Shown here: piece after piece, positions 35,709-44,821 of the stretch | Layout of the letters: every line of letters starts with the position of its first letter | How positions within the stretch are numbered: position 1 is the stretch's first letter | Assembly (NCBI RefSeq): GCF_031583145.1 | Contig: NZ_CP134050.1 | Span: forward strand, 3,175,501-3,239,500 | Direction of reading: 5' to 3' | From: Brevibacillus brevis | Lineage (GTDB): Bacteria > Bacillota > Bacilli > Brevibacillales > Brevibacillaceae | Length of the DNA: 64,000 bases | The notes under the pieces: model-generated | What the model was told of the DNA's origin: nothing | What the model saw: only the letters and a program-made list of their open reading frames with translations | Databases searched by the model: none | Translations under genes and position numbers: made by a program

Positions 35709-35737
35709 ACTTTACATCAATATGTCGTGGTAGTCAA
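35709..35737 (-). promoter_or_regulatory. Promoter of the nrd operon
   Basis: On the minus strand TTGACT (35732-35737) and TAAAGT (35709-35714) are separated by exactly 17 bp. Transcription would start near 35702, giving a leader of about 350 nt that contains the riboswitch. Confidence 0.65.
35715..35730. promoter_or_regulatory. NrdR-like box 2
   Basis: A 16-bp element reading CCACGACATATTGATG on the minus strand. It fills the spacer between the -35 and -10 boxes of the nrd promoter, a place where a repressor would block polymerase. Confidence 0.6.
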
Positions 35738-35811
35738 GATAGACAAAACAGTTTCCGACACTCCGGCTGCTAGTTTCGTCCCGTCCGGTTTTTTCCAAGA
35801 AAGGAAAAAGC

Positions 35812-35840
35812 AAAAAACCGCCCGCTCCTGAGCGGACGGT
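35812..35840 (-). terminator. Terminator of the ACT-domain gene
   Basis: ACCGTCCGCTC and GAGCGGGCGGT on the minus strand form a strong hairpin with one wobble, followed by a run of six U. Confidence 0.9.
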
Positions 35841-35865
35841 AGCTTCAAGTTTACAGACAAACCAA

Positions 35866-36378
35866 TTATTTCAGGGAAACAACCTTGGTGATCTGTGGCA
35901 GCTCTTCAATGGCCGAAACGACAAGGGGAGTGATTTCTTCATCCGTCACCGAGACGAGCAATGCGTTTTTGCCCTTTTGCTCCCGCGAAACGTTGAGCTT
36001 GGAGATGTTGATTTCATGCTCCGCCAATTTCCGCGAAACGTCGTAAATCACACCCGGATAGTCGATATGATGAACCAAAAGACCGAAAGCACCCGGCGGT
36101 ATGCGGCATGCGCAGTAATTGATTTCGCTGATGTACACTTCCCGCCAGTCCTGGGCAAACGTGTACTTGTTGGTGCCGACCCGCAAGATAGCCAAATGGT
36201 TGGCGTACTCTCCCGAGCTGTGCTGCACAGCGATACGGGTGCCCAGTCCCTCCAAGAGTAGATTTGCGATTTCATCCCTGTTGTCGTGAGCCAAAATGCT
36301 CAAGGACGCTCCAGCCAGATTCGGCTCGATCCGCTTGATGAGCATGGCCAACTCGCGAAGACCTGCAAGTTCGGTCAT
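35866..36378 (-). CDS. ACT-domain protein
   Basis: The 170-residue protein ends in a clear ACT domain (about 95-170) with V-H-H-I-D-Y-P-G-V-I-Y-D-V-S and H-E-I-N-I-S-K-L-N-V-S-R, like the regulatory tail of phosphoglycerate dehydrogenase SerA. The first 90 residues look like a second, degenerate alpha/beta domain, as in free-standing SerA-tail homologues. ACT domains bind amino acids. The ATG follows GAGGG. No catalytic domain is present, so it is a sensor or regulator. It has its own terminator. Confidence 0.8.
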   Translation of the reverse strand: MTELAGLRELAMLIKRIEPNLAGASLSILAHDNRDEIANLLLEGLGTRIAVQHSSGEYANHLAILRVGTNKYTFAQDWREVYISEINYCACRIPPGAFGLLVHHIDYPGVIYDVSRKLAEHEINISKLNVSREQKGKNALLVSVTDEEITPLVVSAIEELPQITKVVSLK

Positions 36379-36415
36379 GATATACCCTCACTCTCCCAGT
36401 TTGGTAGCGCGTTTA

Positions 36416-36760
36416 TTACGGATTCACGGAGTCCGGAAATATCCATCCCTCCGGCTCTTTGAGGATGGAGGAATGATTTTCGGAGCGATACCATGCAGTG
36501 AACGGCCTTCCATCTTTTGTAAATTCAATCCTGTAGATCGTGTTTCCTTTCCCGCTTTGCTCAAAAGGACTCTCGTCAACCGGTACGGCGGTGATCCCGC
36601 CAGCTACGATCACTCCGCCTTTTTCTTTGATCGCTTTCTGAATGATCGCCATATGCTCGTTGCCGGTAGCCGACATGCCCATGTATGCGACAAAACCGAG
36701 AAGAATGGCTCCAGCCACAAACGAAACGATGATCACTTTTGATTTTTTCACTGCGTCCAC
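36416..36760 (-). CDS. Membrane-anchored hypothetical protein
   Basis: The 114-residue protein has one N-terminal transmembrane helix (about 8-28) and an outside domain with K-E-K-G-G-V-I-V-A-G and Y-R-I-E-F-T-K-D-G-R-P-F-T-A-W-Y-R. The second half looks like a small beta domain. The start is GTG, seven bases after GGAGG. It sits 18 bp downstream of mnmA and may share its transcript. No family is recognised. Confidence 0.65.
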   Translation of the reverse strand: MDAVKKSKVIIVSFVAGAILLGFVAYMGMSATGNEHMAIIQKAIKEKGGVIVAGGITAVPVDESPFEQSGKGNTIYRIEFTKDGRPFTAWYRSENHSSILKEPEGWIFPDSVNP

Positions 36761-36778
36761 TGCGTTTCCTCCGATTGG

Positions 36779-37903
<1,125 letters not shown>

Positions 37904-38011
37904 CTATTTTCAATTTGTTCCTCTAACAGATTACCACGTTTCGCAAAACAAATCATGTGTTCTTGCACTTCTGCCGGAAATGAGTCAGACGCGCTTTGGT
38001 TTCCCTATAAT

Positions 38012-38045
38012 AAAACGCCTGTCGCATGAAGGCAACAGGCGTTTG
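38012..38045. terminator. Terminator hairpin after tlp
   Basis: AAACGCCTGT (38013-38022) pairs with ACAGGCGTTT (38035-38044). On the minus strand the following TTTTATTATAG is U-rich. Confidence 0.75.
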
Positions 38046-38052
38046 CATTTGC

Positions 38053-38274
38053 TTACTCGGCTTCCGAGACTTCATCCTTGATCTCCGAGCGATACCCTTC
38101 AATACTCTCGGCGCGGCGCTCGTTTTTTTCTTCGAGATTCGCCCGCTCTTCCGCCGACATTTCCTGCGAGTGAGCAGCTATATACGCTTGTGACTCGCGA
38201 ATGTTCTCCTCCGTATTTTGCAGCATCTCCTGGAGCTTTTCTGCGTTGTCTGAACGATCATCCGGTTTCGCCAT
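38053..38274 (-). CDS. tlp: Small acid-soluble spore protein Tlp
   Basis: The 73-residue protein matches SASP-tlp: [10 protein letters not shown] at the start, then a charged helical body with [12 protein letters not shown] and N-L-E-E-K-N-E-R-R, ending in acidic residues. Tlp is made in the forespore. AAGGAG lies eleven bases before the ATG. A longer upstream frame is not family-like. Its presence supports an endospore former. Confidence 0.93.
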   Translation of the reverse strand: MAKPDDRSDNAEKLQEMLQNTEENIRESQAYIAAHSQEMSAEERANLEEKNERRAESIEGYRSEIKDEVSEAE

Positions 38275-38361
38275 GTGAAAAAGCACTCCTTCGCAAGGTG
38301 TTTTCGTGGTGGATGCACCTATCCCATTTTGCTCCATTCGTGGCTGAATTATGTAAGCTCG

Positions 38362-38370
38362 TGCTATAAT
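38362..38370 (+). promoter_or_regulatory. Extended -10 promoter of the 71-residue protein gene
   Basis: TGCTATAAT is a perfect extended -10 element 40 bp before the start codon. No -35 match is seen, as often with TGn promoters. Confidence 0.6.
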
Positions 38371-38409
38371 GCTGATACCCAACCCATCACGTAAAAGAAG
38401 GTTTCCAAC

Positions 38410-38625
38410 ATGGCATCTCTCGACCTCTTGGAGCGCAAACTGCTCAAGATCATTACCGACACGGACCCCGTCCGGTTGAAACGTCAGCGAATGAATCCCG
38501 ACAAACCGCGCGAAACGGAAGCGGAACAGCGGCTGCGCATCGGACTCTTGCTGCGCAGACTGGACAAATTGCCGCAGGACAAGCGGCAGGAAGTGCTGGA
38601 GCTGCTGAAATGGTTCAACTGGTAG
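38410..38625 (+). CDS. Small basic hypothetical protein
   Basis: The 71-residue protein is helical and strongly basic, with [10 protein letters not shown] near residue 19 and [13 protein letters not shown] near 47, ending K-W-F-N-W. AAGAAGG lies eight bases before the ATG and an extended -10 promoter lies further upstream. It is convergent with the DUF952 gene, with only 3 bp between the stop codons. No family recognised. Confidence 0.65.
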   Translation: MASLDLLERKLLKIITDTDPVRLKRQRMNPDKPRETEAEQRLRIGLLLRRLDKLPQDKRQEVLELLKWFNW

Positions 38626-38628
38626 TCC

Positions 38629-38973
38629 TCAGCGAATGCTCGGTCCGATAGCCCAATGACCCTCTTTTCGCTCCATGCGCCTCATGTCCACGATCGCCTC
38701 TTGGTTCAACGGGCCGTAAATGTGCGGATACAGAAGTCCGTCCTTGGCCTGCTCGTACTTTACCGGGGATGAGGTTCTGTCTTCGTCAACGACAAGCACG
38801 AACAGCTCCCCCTCGTACGCCGCATACACGCGGTTTGCGACCTTTTCGAGCAGGTCATCCCCTTTGGTCGCGTGGATAAAGCCCTCCTGCTCATAATCGC
38901 GGGGGAGGTAGTGATCCCGCCCTTTCCATTCTTCCCAGTATCCTTTTGGCACCAAGCAATAAATCGTATTCAT
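38629..38973 (-). CDS. DUF952 family protein
   Basis: The 114-residue protein matches DUF952: I-Y-C-L-V-P-K at the start, the conserved E-G-F-I-H-A-T-K near residue 30 and L-L-Y-P-H-I-Y-G-P-L near 82. Function in the family is unknown, though the fold is related to ADP-ribosyltransferase-like proteins. GGGAGAG precedes the ATG. Confidence 0.9.
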   Translation of the reverse strand: MNTIYCLVPKGYWEEWKGRDHYLPRDYEQEGFIHATKGDDLLEKVANRVYAAYEGELFVLVVDEDRTSSPVKYEQAKDGLLYPHIYGPLNQEAIVDMRRMERKEGHWAIGPSIR

Positions 38974-39002
38974 CGTCGTCTCTCCCTCTTTTGCAGCCGA
39001 TG

Positions 39003-39245
39003 CTACCGGCCTAGATGTCTGTCGATGTGGCGAATGGCTTTGCCGTAAAACATCTCGTCAACCCGCCCCTGATCCCGTCTCCATTGAATGAAGTTGCGCA
39101 AGGAATGCAGGTCGATCCAAGCGTCTTTGGATTGCGGATTGTTTCCAGGCACCTCCCCGGATATTTCCCCGTCATGCACCAGCCTGGCCATCTCGTTCGG
39201 GTGCATGCCAATTTGGTACGCAATTTGATGCAACGCTATTTTCAT
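39003..39245 (-). CDS. Small hypothetical protein with a helix-turn-helix-like start
   Basis: The 80-residue protein begins with I-A-Y-Q-I-G-M-H-P-N-E-M-A-R-L-V-H-D-G, which looks like the start of an excisionase/MerR-type winged helix, followed by W-I-D-L-H-S-L-R-N-F-I-Q-W. GGGAGGTGAG precedes the ATG. It lies 30 bp before the DUF952 gene on the same strand. Function unknown; DNA binding is a guess. Confidence 0.6.
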   Translation of the reverse strand: MKIALHQIAYQIGMHPNEMARLVHDGEISGEVPGNNPQSKDAWIDLHSLRNFIQWRRDQGRVDEMFYGKAIRHIDRHLGR

Positions 39246-39421
39246 GGAGTCTCACCTCCCGTGTACCTGCTAGACTTTCTCCTATTGTGCCAGTCTTTTG
39301 CAGCGCTGCCAAGCATCCAGATGCAGCGACTGATTTGACCAAATGGTCTGCCATTTTTCTAAAACTGCCCGATTTGTTACAATTGATAAACCTTGTCCAC
39401 CTTTTTGGAGGTTTGCATCTG

Positions 39422-40450
39422 ATGAATAAAAGAAATTCCGGGCCGCGCAAGCCCATATGGAAACGAAAATCCCTGTGGATCCTTCTCTTCTTTGTCGCAT
39501 TTGTCTACGTCAACAACAGTTCGCTTCTCGAAGGTCCATCCGGCCGAGAACCGTTCTTGCTCGCACATCGGGGAATGGCGCAAACGTTTCATATGGAAGG
39601 AATCACCAACGAGACATGCACCGCTGAACGGATTTACCCACCCGAGCATCCGTTTCTGGAAAATACCATTCCGTCTATGCAAGCGGCATTCGATGCGGGC
39701 GCCGATATCGTCGAGCTGGACGTCCAACCGACGAAGGATGGCAAGTTCGCCGTCTTCCACGACTGGACACTCGGGTGTCGGACGAACGGCGAAGGTGTGA
39801 CCCGCGACTTTTCCTTGGCCGAATTGCAAAAGCTGGACGTCGGGTACAACTATACCCCGGATGGAGGCGCTACCTATCCTTTTCGCGGGAAAGGCATCGG
39901 ATTGATGCCGTCCCTGGATGAAGTCTTTTCGCAATTTCCCGCACAGCCGTTTTTGATTCACGTCAAGAGCAATGACCCGTCGGAAGGGGTAATGCTGGCC
40001 GACTACCTTCAAAAGCTTCCCGCAGAACGTCTGGCCTCCCTGACTGTATACGGCGGAGACGAGCCCATCGCTACCTTGCATGAAAAGCTGCCCCAGATGC
40101 GGGTCATGTCCATGGCGACATTGAAAAGCTGCCTCATACCTTACATCGCAGTGGGGTGGTCGGGGTACGTCCCCAACGCCTGCAGTCATACACAGCTGCA
40201 CATCCCAGACAAAATCGCTCCGCTGCTTTGGGGTTGGCCGAACCGCTTCATGGAACGGATGGATGCCCAGGATACGCGCGTGATTCTCGTGGCAGGAAGC
40301 GGAGACGTATCCAGCGGCTTCGATACGCTGGAGGATCTTCAGCGCATCCCTGACGGGTTCTCCGGAGGGATCTGGACCAACCGCATCGATCGTATCGCGG
40401 CAGCATATAAACATGGGGAGAGCAGCTATTTTGTACCCAAATCAGAGTGA
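39422..40450 (+). CDS. Glycerophosphodiester phosphodiesterase family protein
   Basis: The 342-residue protein has an N-terminal membrane anchor (about 16-32) and a GDPD TIM barrel outside. Catalytic marks are L-L-A-H-R-G near residue 45, E-N-T-I-P-S near 78, D-I-V-E-L-D-V near 95 with metal ligands, and F-H-D-W-T-L near 112. The normal G-H-R-G-x is present as A-H-R-G. It should hydrolyse glycerophosphodiesters or related phospholipid parts. GGAGG lies ten bases before the ATG. Confidence 0.88.
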   Translation: MNKRNSGPRKPIWKRKSLWILLFFVAFVYVNNSSLLEGPSGREPFLLAHRGMAQTFHMEGITNETCTAERIYPPEHPFLENTIPSMQAAFDAGADIVELDVQPTKDGKFAVFHDWTLGCRTNGEGVTRDFSLAELQKLDVGYNYTPDGGATYPFRGKGIGLMPSLDEVFSQFPAQPFLIHVKSNDPSEGVMLADYLQKLPAERLASLTVYGGDEPIATLHEKLPQMRVMSMATLKSCLIPYIAVGWSGYVPNACSHTQLHIPDKIAPLLWGWPNRFMERMDAQDTRVILVAGSGDVSSGFDTLEDLQRIPDGFSGGIWTNRIDRIAAAYKHGESSYFVPKSE

Positions 40451-40507
40451 AACCAATGCTCTTCATATTCGTATTCCCTACTATCGACACCATAAGGAGT
40501 GATTGGG

Positions 40508-40705
40508 ATGCTTAAAAAATGGTTGAAGAGCCTGATGGGACAGCATTCGTCGTCTCACCACTACCGAAAATTCAGCAGCAGCGACCACAACTATCGAAAG
40601 GGGCACGGATATCCCAACGACTCCGGCTACGGACGCGGCCATTCGTATTACGGCAGTTCCCACTACAAGAAGAAGCGATCCAGTCGCAGCTTTTTCAGCA
40701 GTTAA
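40508..40705 (+). CDS. Ser/His/Tyr/Gly-rich small protein
   Basis: The 65-residue protein starts with a short amphipathic K-K-W-L-K-S-L segment and then is almost wholly serine, histidine, tyrosine, glycine and lysine, ending K-K-K-R-S-S-R-S-F-F-S-S. The composition resembles small spore coat proteins and is likely disordered. AAGGAG lies eight bases before the ATG at 40508. No family identified; a spore coat role is only suggested by the composition. Confidence 0.65.
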   Translation: MLKKWLKSLMGQHSSSHHYRKFSSSDHNYRKGHGYPNDSGYGRGHSYYGSSHYKKKRSSRSFFSS

Positions 40706-40731
40706 ACAATCGTTTAAAATTACTGCAACAT

Positions 40732-40784
40732 AAAGCGGCAGTTCAGAACAGCAAAGAACCAAGTCTGTCTGGACTGCCGCTTTT
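40732..40784. terminator. Bidirectional terminator
   Basis: AAAGCGGCAGT (40732-40742) pairs with ACTGCCGCTTT (40773-40783). It separates the small Ser/His-rich gene and the Nudix gene. Confidence 0.8.
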
Positions 40785-41343
40785 ATTGGAGGATTCCCGG
40801 ATGTTTTTGCAATACCCATTGAAGCAGTTTCAGATGAGGGAATGGTTCGAGCCGCAAATGCAGGGGCAGCTCTTCCTGCATGATTGCTTTTCCTCCCGCA
40901 TTCAAATATTGGCCCAGCGTCATGCCCTTCCCGACGATCCTCGCAATGTCTGCCGGGGCAAGTAGCAGGAGCCCTTTCGTTTCGTGGGCGGGTACCGGAG
41001 TGTCGTTCGAAACAGCCAAATAGATCGGCGTGATCTGACTGCGATTCAAATGCCTGCCGACCAGAATCGGCTCGATCTCCGCAGCGGGCCAAGTGTCCTC
41101 CAGCAATGCGGGATAGCCGGATGACGCTGTCGCGTACCAGTACGTCGCAGGCGGCCGAATTGCTGTGATATGAAGCGTCGCTTCTTCGTACGCCTCACGC
41201 GCCGCACATTGCCATCCTGTCTCCTTTCCTTCCCGATGTCCCCCCAGACGCACGACCCCAAGAGCATTGCCCGCCCGTGTAGGTCCCACCTGGAAAGGAA
41301 ATCGGCCGTCTACCATCACATATGCCCCAGCCGTCACGATCAC
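40783..41343 (-). CDS. Nudix hydrolase, start uncertain
   Basis: The 186-residue protein has the Nudix box G-G-H-R-E-G-K-E-T-G-W then A-A-R-E-A-Y-E-E-A (about 34-55), in which the final Gly of the consensus is Ala. It should hydrolyse a nucleoside diphosphate linked substrate. The GTG at 41343 lacks a close ribosome binding site. The frame stays open a few codons further (D-F-K-I-S-N-E) to a TGA, with AAGGAG just before, so the true start may have been altered or is non-standard. Confidence 0.82.
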   Translation of the reverse strand: MIVTAGAYVMVDGRFPFQVGPTRAGNALGVVRLGGHREGKETGWQCAAREAYEEATLHITAIRPPATYWYATASSGYPALLEDTWPAAEIEPILVGRHLNRSQITPIYLAVSNDTPVPAHETKGLLLLAPADIARIVGKGMTLGQYLNAGGKAIMQEELPLHLRLEPFPHLKLLQWVLQKHPGILQ

Positions 41344-41751
41344 TTCATTGGAAATTTTGAAATCAGCTCACTCCTTCCTGTATAACCTGTGCGACAGGGA
41401 CACCATGGCGCTTGCCCTTCCTCGTCGGTCTGCGCGCTTGGCTATCCTTCACCCCTTCCTGCTGAGTTTGATCTCACCACCGTTTTCCTGCCCACAATCC
41501 ATCACGGAAAATGTCTAGAATAGTTTATGCACGCGTACAAAAACTCGAGAACCGCTACCCTCTTTCTGTCGTGCAGCGCTCCGTGTCCAAGCCAAGCTTC
41601 TCCTGACTTTCGTCTATTTTCCTTCTGGAACCGAGGCAAGCTGTGTTCTCCTCGTCATTTCTTCATCGACTCTTCACAGTTATTGAACGTCCGTTCTGGT
41701 ACATTTAGGAAGAAGACATCTGTTCTACGACGATGAAAGGAGATGTGCGCG
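41344..41751. other. Gene-poor stretch between Nudix and hydrolase genes
   Basis: No protein family is recognised. On the minus strand a 29-codon basic frame (GTG start, ending right before the Nudix frame) has a purine-rich leader and could be a leader peptide, but evidence is weak. On the plus strand, TTGAAC near 41682 may be part of a promoter for the next gene. Confidence 0.3.
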
Positions 41752-42564
41752 ATGGGTCAACTAGGTTTTCTCCCTTGCAATGGGGCCGAGATTTATTACG
41801 AATTGGCAGGAGCCGGCGAAACGATCGTTCTTCTTCACGGAGCCCCACTGGACAGCCGTATGTGGAGGCCGCAAATGGAAGCGCTTTCTCAAAAGTACCA
41901 AGTCTTGCGCTTCGACATGAGAGGAATGGGACAGTCTCTCGATCCAGGAATTCCGTTTACCTTGTACGAAGATCTGCATTCCTTGCTCGCACAATTGGGG
42001 ATTGAATCCGCCACTTTTGTCGGGGCGTCTTTCGGGTGCTACGCTGCCGTCGAATACGCTCTCGCTTTTCCCCATCAGGCGAATGGCCTCGTTCTCCTCT
42101 GTCCCGGAGGCTTTGCGCCTCCATCTGCGTCTTATCAGCAACGGTTGCAGCCATTCCAGGAACAATTCGGCATGGGAAATATGAAGGAAGCAGTGGAGAT
42201 CATCCTGCACATCGTTTTGGACGGCCCCGATCAAGAGAGAGGACGAGTCCAACCCCATCGCCAATGGCTAAAAGAAATTTACGCGGATATTTATCGGAAG
42301 GCGCAACCCGCTACCATGCCGAAATGGCTGGAGCCGGATCCGCGAAGTCGCTTAGCCGAGATATCCGTTCCTACCCAGGTCGTAATCGGCGAGCTCGACC
42401 ATTCCGATTTTCTGAAAGCCGCTGATACGCTGGTACAAACGATTCCTGGTGCGGAGCAGATTCGACTCCCACAATCCGCCCACTTGCCCAGCATCGATAA
42501 TCCGGACGCAGTTAACCAAATCATCGTCGATTTTTTGTCTTCACATACCTGTACCGACAAGTAA
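41752..42564 (+). CDS. Alpha/beta hydrolase
   Basis: The 270-residue protein has the oxyanion motif L-L-H-G-A-P-L-D near residue 27, the nucleophile elbow G-A-S-F-G-C near 91, an acidic residue in G-E-L-D-H-S near 222 and a terminal His in Q-S-A-H-L. All triad members are present. It resembles the BioH/haloperoxidase-like group. AAAGGAG lies nine bases before the ATG. It is monocistronic, with a terminator after it. Confidence 0.88.
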   Translation: MGQLGFLPCNGAEIYYELAGAGETIVLLHGAPLDSRMWRPQMEALSQKYQVLRFDMRGMGQSLDPGIPFTLYEDLHSLLAQLGIESATFVGASFGCYAAVEYALAFPHQANGLVLLCPGGFAPPSASYQQRLQPFQEQFGMGNMKEAVEIILHIVLDGPDQERGRVQPHRQWLKEIYADIYRKAQPATMPKWLEPDPRSRLAEISVPTQVVIGELDHSDFLKAADTLVQTIPGAEQIRLPQSAHLPSIDNPDAVNQIIVDFLSSHTCTDK

Positions 42565-42581
42565 GAGACATGTACAATTGC

Positions 42582-42613
42582 GGGGACTACCTGTCACGGG
42601 AGGTCCCCTTTCG
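42582..42613 (+). terminator. Terminator of the hydrolase gene
   Basis: GGGGAC (42582-42587) pairs with GTCCCC (42603-42608), followed by TTTCG. Confidence 0.6.
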
Positions 42614-42807
42614 TTTGACTTGCCTTTGGACCTTCTCTGCATTCGGTGTCGAGTGCGTGTTCCCGTTCCTTTTCAAGCGAGAATCGTCAATGACCCTTTA
42701 CCTTCGAGTGATGTCCGCAGTCTTCGAAAAGGGATGCCTGGGGGTACATATTCTCTGTAAGTTTACATAACATTAATTATGTTGCGTTCTATTCCTCTCC
42801 CGCTCTA

Positions 42808-42816
42808 TGTTACAAT
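42808..42816 (+). promoter_or_regulatory. Extended -10 promoter with upstream palindrome
   Basis: TGTTACAAT is an extended -10 element 22 bp before the start of the 74-residue protein. Upstream, AACAT and ATGTT arms (42769-42773 and 42779-42783) form a small palindrome in the -35 area that could be an operator. Confidence 0.5.
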
Positions 42817-42838
42817 ATATAGAAAGGAGTGAGCCCAC

Positions 42839-43063
42839 ATGAACTCTTCCAAATCATTTTATTATACGGTTGAACCGGATATGGTGGACGAATACAAAAA
42901 GATGCTGGATTTAATGAAAATCCCGTATCAGATTGAGGCGCCCGTGGCTCTGCTTGCGAATGGAACCCATCATTACTCGTTCGTCTTCCCGAACATGCCC
43001 GGCAGACTTTACGCGATGGTAAGAAAACTGTTTCAGGCTGATGCGAAGCCCTACCCCCAATGA
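42839..43063 (+). CDS. Small hypothetical protein
   Basis: The 74-residue protein has alternating strands and helices: F-Y-Y-T-V-E-P-D-M-V-D-E-Y near the start, I-P-Y-Q-I-E-A-P-V-A-L-L-A and then S-F-V-F-P-N-M-P-G-R. GAAAGGAG lies before the ATG. It is soluble and monocistronic. No family is recognised. Confidence 0.65.
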   Translation: MNSSKSFYYTVEPDMVDEYKKMLDLMKIPYQIEAPVALLANGTHHYSFVFPNMPGRLYAMVRKLFQADAKPYPQ

Positions 43064-43082
43064 GAGGTGTAGGGCCTTTTTC
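43048..43082 (+). terminator. Terminator overlapping the stop codon
   Basis: GCCCTAC (43048-43054) pairs with GTAGGGC (43069-43075), followed by CTTTTT. It spans the end of the 74-residue gene. Confidence 0.75.
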
Positions 43083-43085
43083 AAC

Positions 43086-43110
43086 AAAAAAAAGGACCCA
43101 TTGCTGGGTC
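43086..43110 (-). terminator. Minus-strand intrinsic terminator
   Basis: GACCCA and TGGGTC (43095-43100 with 43105-43110) with a 4-base loop and a run of eight U on the minus strand. No minus-strand gene ends here, so it may terminate a short RNA. Confidence 0.6.
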
Positions 43111-43143
43111 AAAGATAGGAAGTGGAGAGAATGCATGCTATGT

Positions 43144-43176
43144 AATATATACTAACATATGCCAACCATATGTCAA
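43144..43176 (-). promoter_or_regulatory. Candidate minus-strand promoter with operator-like palindrome
   Basis: A consensus TTGACA (43171-43176, minus strand) is followed by A/T-rich sequence that could hold a -10 box (TATATA at 19 bp). A perfect inverted repeat ACATATG, five bases, CATATGT (43155-43173) sits between them. A terminator lies about 40 bp downstream. Confidence 0.4.
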
Positions 43177-43290
43177 TCCATTTTTCGAATTTTATGTAAG
43201 AATATCTAACATAAACAAAAAGAAGCAGACTTTGCTTTGTATTAAATGTCATATTTCCGTACATAAATGAACCATCCTGCAGGACTTTAG

Positions 43291-43491
43291 TCAGGCCCGC
43301 CTATCCTCTCTCGCCCTGACCCATCCCAACCGGTACAGATCGTTTACAGCCTTGCGCAATCGACGATCCGCAACCACAGCCGAGACCTCCGCGCCGTTCA
43401 CCAGCATGTTGAACGCCTTCAAGTGCACAGGTGTCAAGACAGGCACCCGTTTCAATCTTTTGTTAACCGGAACCATGATCGTTTTCAGCAT
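43291..43491 (-). CDS. Small basic hypothetical protein
   Basis: The 66-residue protein begins at ATG 43491, after AGGGGTGGG. It is basic, with V-P-V-N-K-R-L-K-R-V-P-V and a possible helix-turn-helix H-L-K-A-F-N-M-L-V-N-G-A-E-V-S-A, then R-L-R-K-A-V-N-D-L-Y-R-L-G-W. DNA binding is possible. No family recognised. Confidence 0.55.
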   Translation of the reverse strand: MLKTIMVPVNKRLKRVPVLTPVHLKAFNMLVNGAEVSAVVADRRLRKAVNDLYRLGWVRAREDRRA

Positions 43492-43635
43492 GAGCCCACC
43501 CCTCATCGAAATGGATTGAACAGGAGAGATCTGACCGACGCGAATCCTCTCCTCTTTCCCCTTTCCATCATTATACAAATACGAACACATGTTTGCAATC
43601 ATGTTTCGAAGGGTGATTCGTTGCGTTACGATCGG

Positions 43636-44622
43636 TTACCCGGCCTTTTCACTCATCACGATGTTCTCATCTGTTGTCGTTCCCTTTTCAACTGCGGCCA
43701 GAAATTTTCCGAACGTCGAAGCCAACGTCTGCTGGAACAGCATGCCAAGCACGACGGGAAGCGCCACGGGTGCCGGAAAATAGGAAATGGCCATGACAGC
43801 CCCGGCTGAGATGTTGCGCATGCCTGAGTTGAAGGTCAGCGCCACGATCACATCTCGCTTCCAACCAAACAGCCTGGCGACCAGCCAACCCATGAGGTAG
43901 CCGCAAATCGCCAAGGCGAGGACCAAAGCAGCCAAACGGATCAGCTCCCCATCTATCCGGTGCAAGTAAGGTGCCACGACCGAGCTGTTGATGGCGACCA
44001 CTACCCCCATCCCCAGCTTGGAGAACGGAGCCAGCTTAGGCGCCAGCGTCTGCTTCACGCGACCGTGCGTAAACTGGTTCAAAGCCATGCCCATGAGTGA
44101 CGGAAGCACAATCATGAAAAACATCCCTTGCATCATCGAAGCCGCATCCATTTCTACCTTTGCCCCCAAAAACAGAGCCATGCCCAGTGGCACGACAAGA
44201 GGCGAAAGCATCGTATCGATCAAAATAATGGAGAGCGTCAACGCGATGTTCCCCATGTAGATGGAGCTCCACAAAAAACTGGAGATGCCGGTAGGAATGA
44301 CAGCCCCCAGGATCAGACCCGTGACGATATGGATGTCATCCGGGTAAAAAAGCAGCGCTGCTCCCCATGCGATTAGCGGCATCATGGCGTGTAAAATGAG
44401 CAGGTTGGCCAGAAGCGGGAGCGGCCGCGCAAGTACCCGGGCAAACTCCCTGAAGCCAGAGCCAAGACTGCCGGCAAATGTGATGAACGCAAATATCCAA
44501 GGAGAAAGAAATGTGAAAGACTGCAAATACCCTGCAGCCAGCACGCCGATGACTACGCTGGCTGGCGTGAGGATCGGCATGATTTTCTCCAGTGCCTTAT
44601 TTAGCTTTGTCAGTTGATTCAC
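43636..44622 (-). CDS. Bile acid:sodium symporter (BASS) family transporter
   Basis: The 328-residue protein has about nine transmembrane helices and the BASS family features: P-T-G-I-S-S-F-L-W near residue 123, N-S-S-V-V near 222 and F-N-S-G-M-R-N near 280. Bacterial members import organic anions such as pantoate or pyruvate-like acids with Na+. The start is GTG 44622 after GGGGGG. It is divergent from the next small gene, and a palindrome lies between them. Confidence 0.85.
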   Translation of the reverse strand: MNQLTKLNKALEKIMPILTPASVVIGVLAAGYLQSFTFLSPWIFAFITFAGSLGSGFREFARVLARPLPLLANLLILHAMMPLIAWGAALLFYPDDIHIVTGLILGAVIPTGISSFLWSSIYMGNIALTLSIILIDTMLSPLVVPLGMALFLGAKVEMDAASMMQGMFFMIVLPSLMGMALNQFTHGRVKQTLAPKLAPFSKLGMGVVVAINSSVVAPYLHRIDGELIRLAALVLALAICGYLMGWLVARLFGWKRDVIVALTFNSGMRNISAGAVMAISYFPAPVALPVVLGMLFQQTLASTFGKFLAAVEKGTTTDENIVMSEKAG

Positions 44623-44742
44623 CTTTTGTCCCCCCGATGCCTCCCAATCTGACGCAAGCCAGATTACTGATGTGAGGTATGTTACCATGAATCAAAAAAT
44701 CGAACAAGACTAAAGGTCATTCATATACTCGGTTAATTGATC

Positions 44743-44757
44743 CAATCGACTCGATTG
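44743..44757. repeat. 15-bp palindrome in a divergent intergenic region
   Basis: CAATCGA and TCGATTG flank a single central base. It lies between the BASS transporter (minus) and the 70-residue protein gene (plus), a place expected for a shared operator. Confidence 0.5.
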
Positions 44758-44821
44758 ACTCGGTGTTTCCGTATACTTTCCGCAGAGCAGGTAAAGCCTA
44801 TGATTGGAAAGGAGGAATTTC

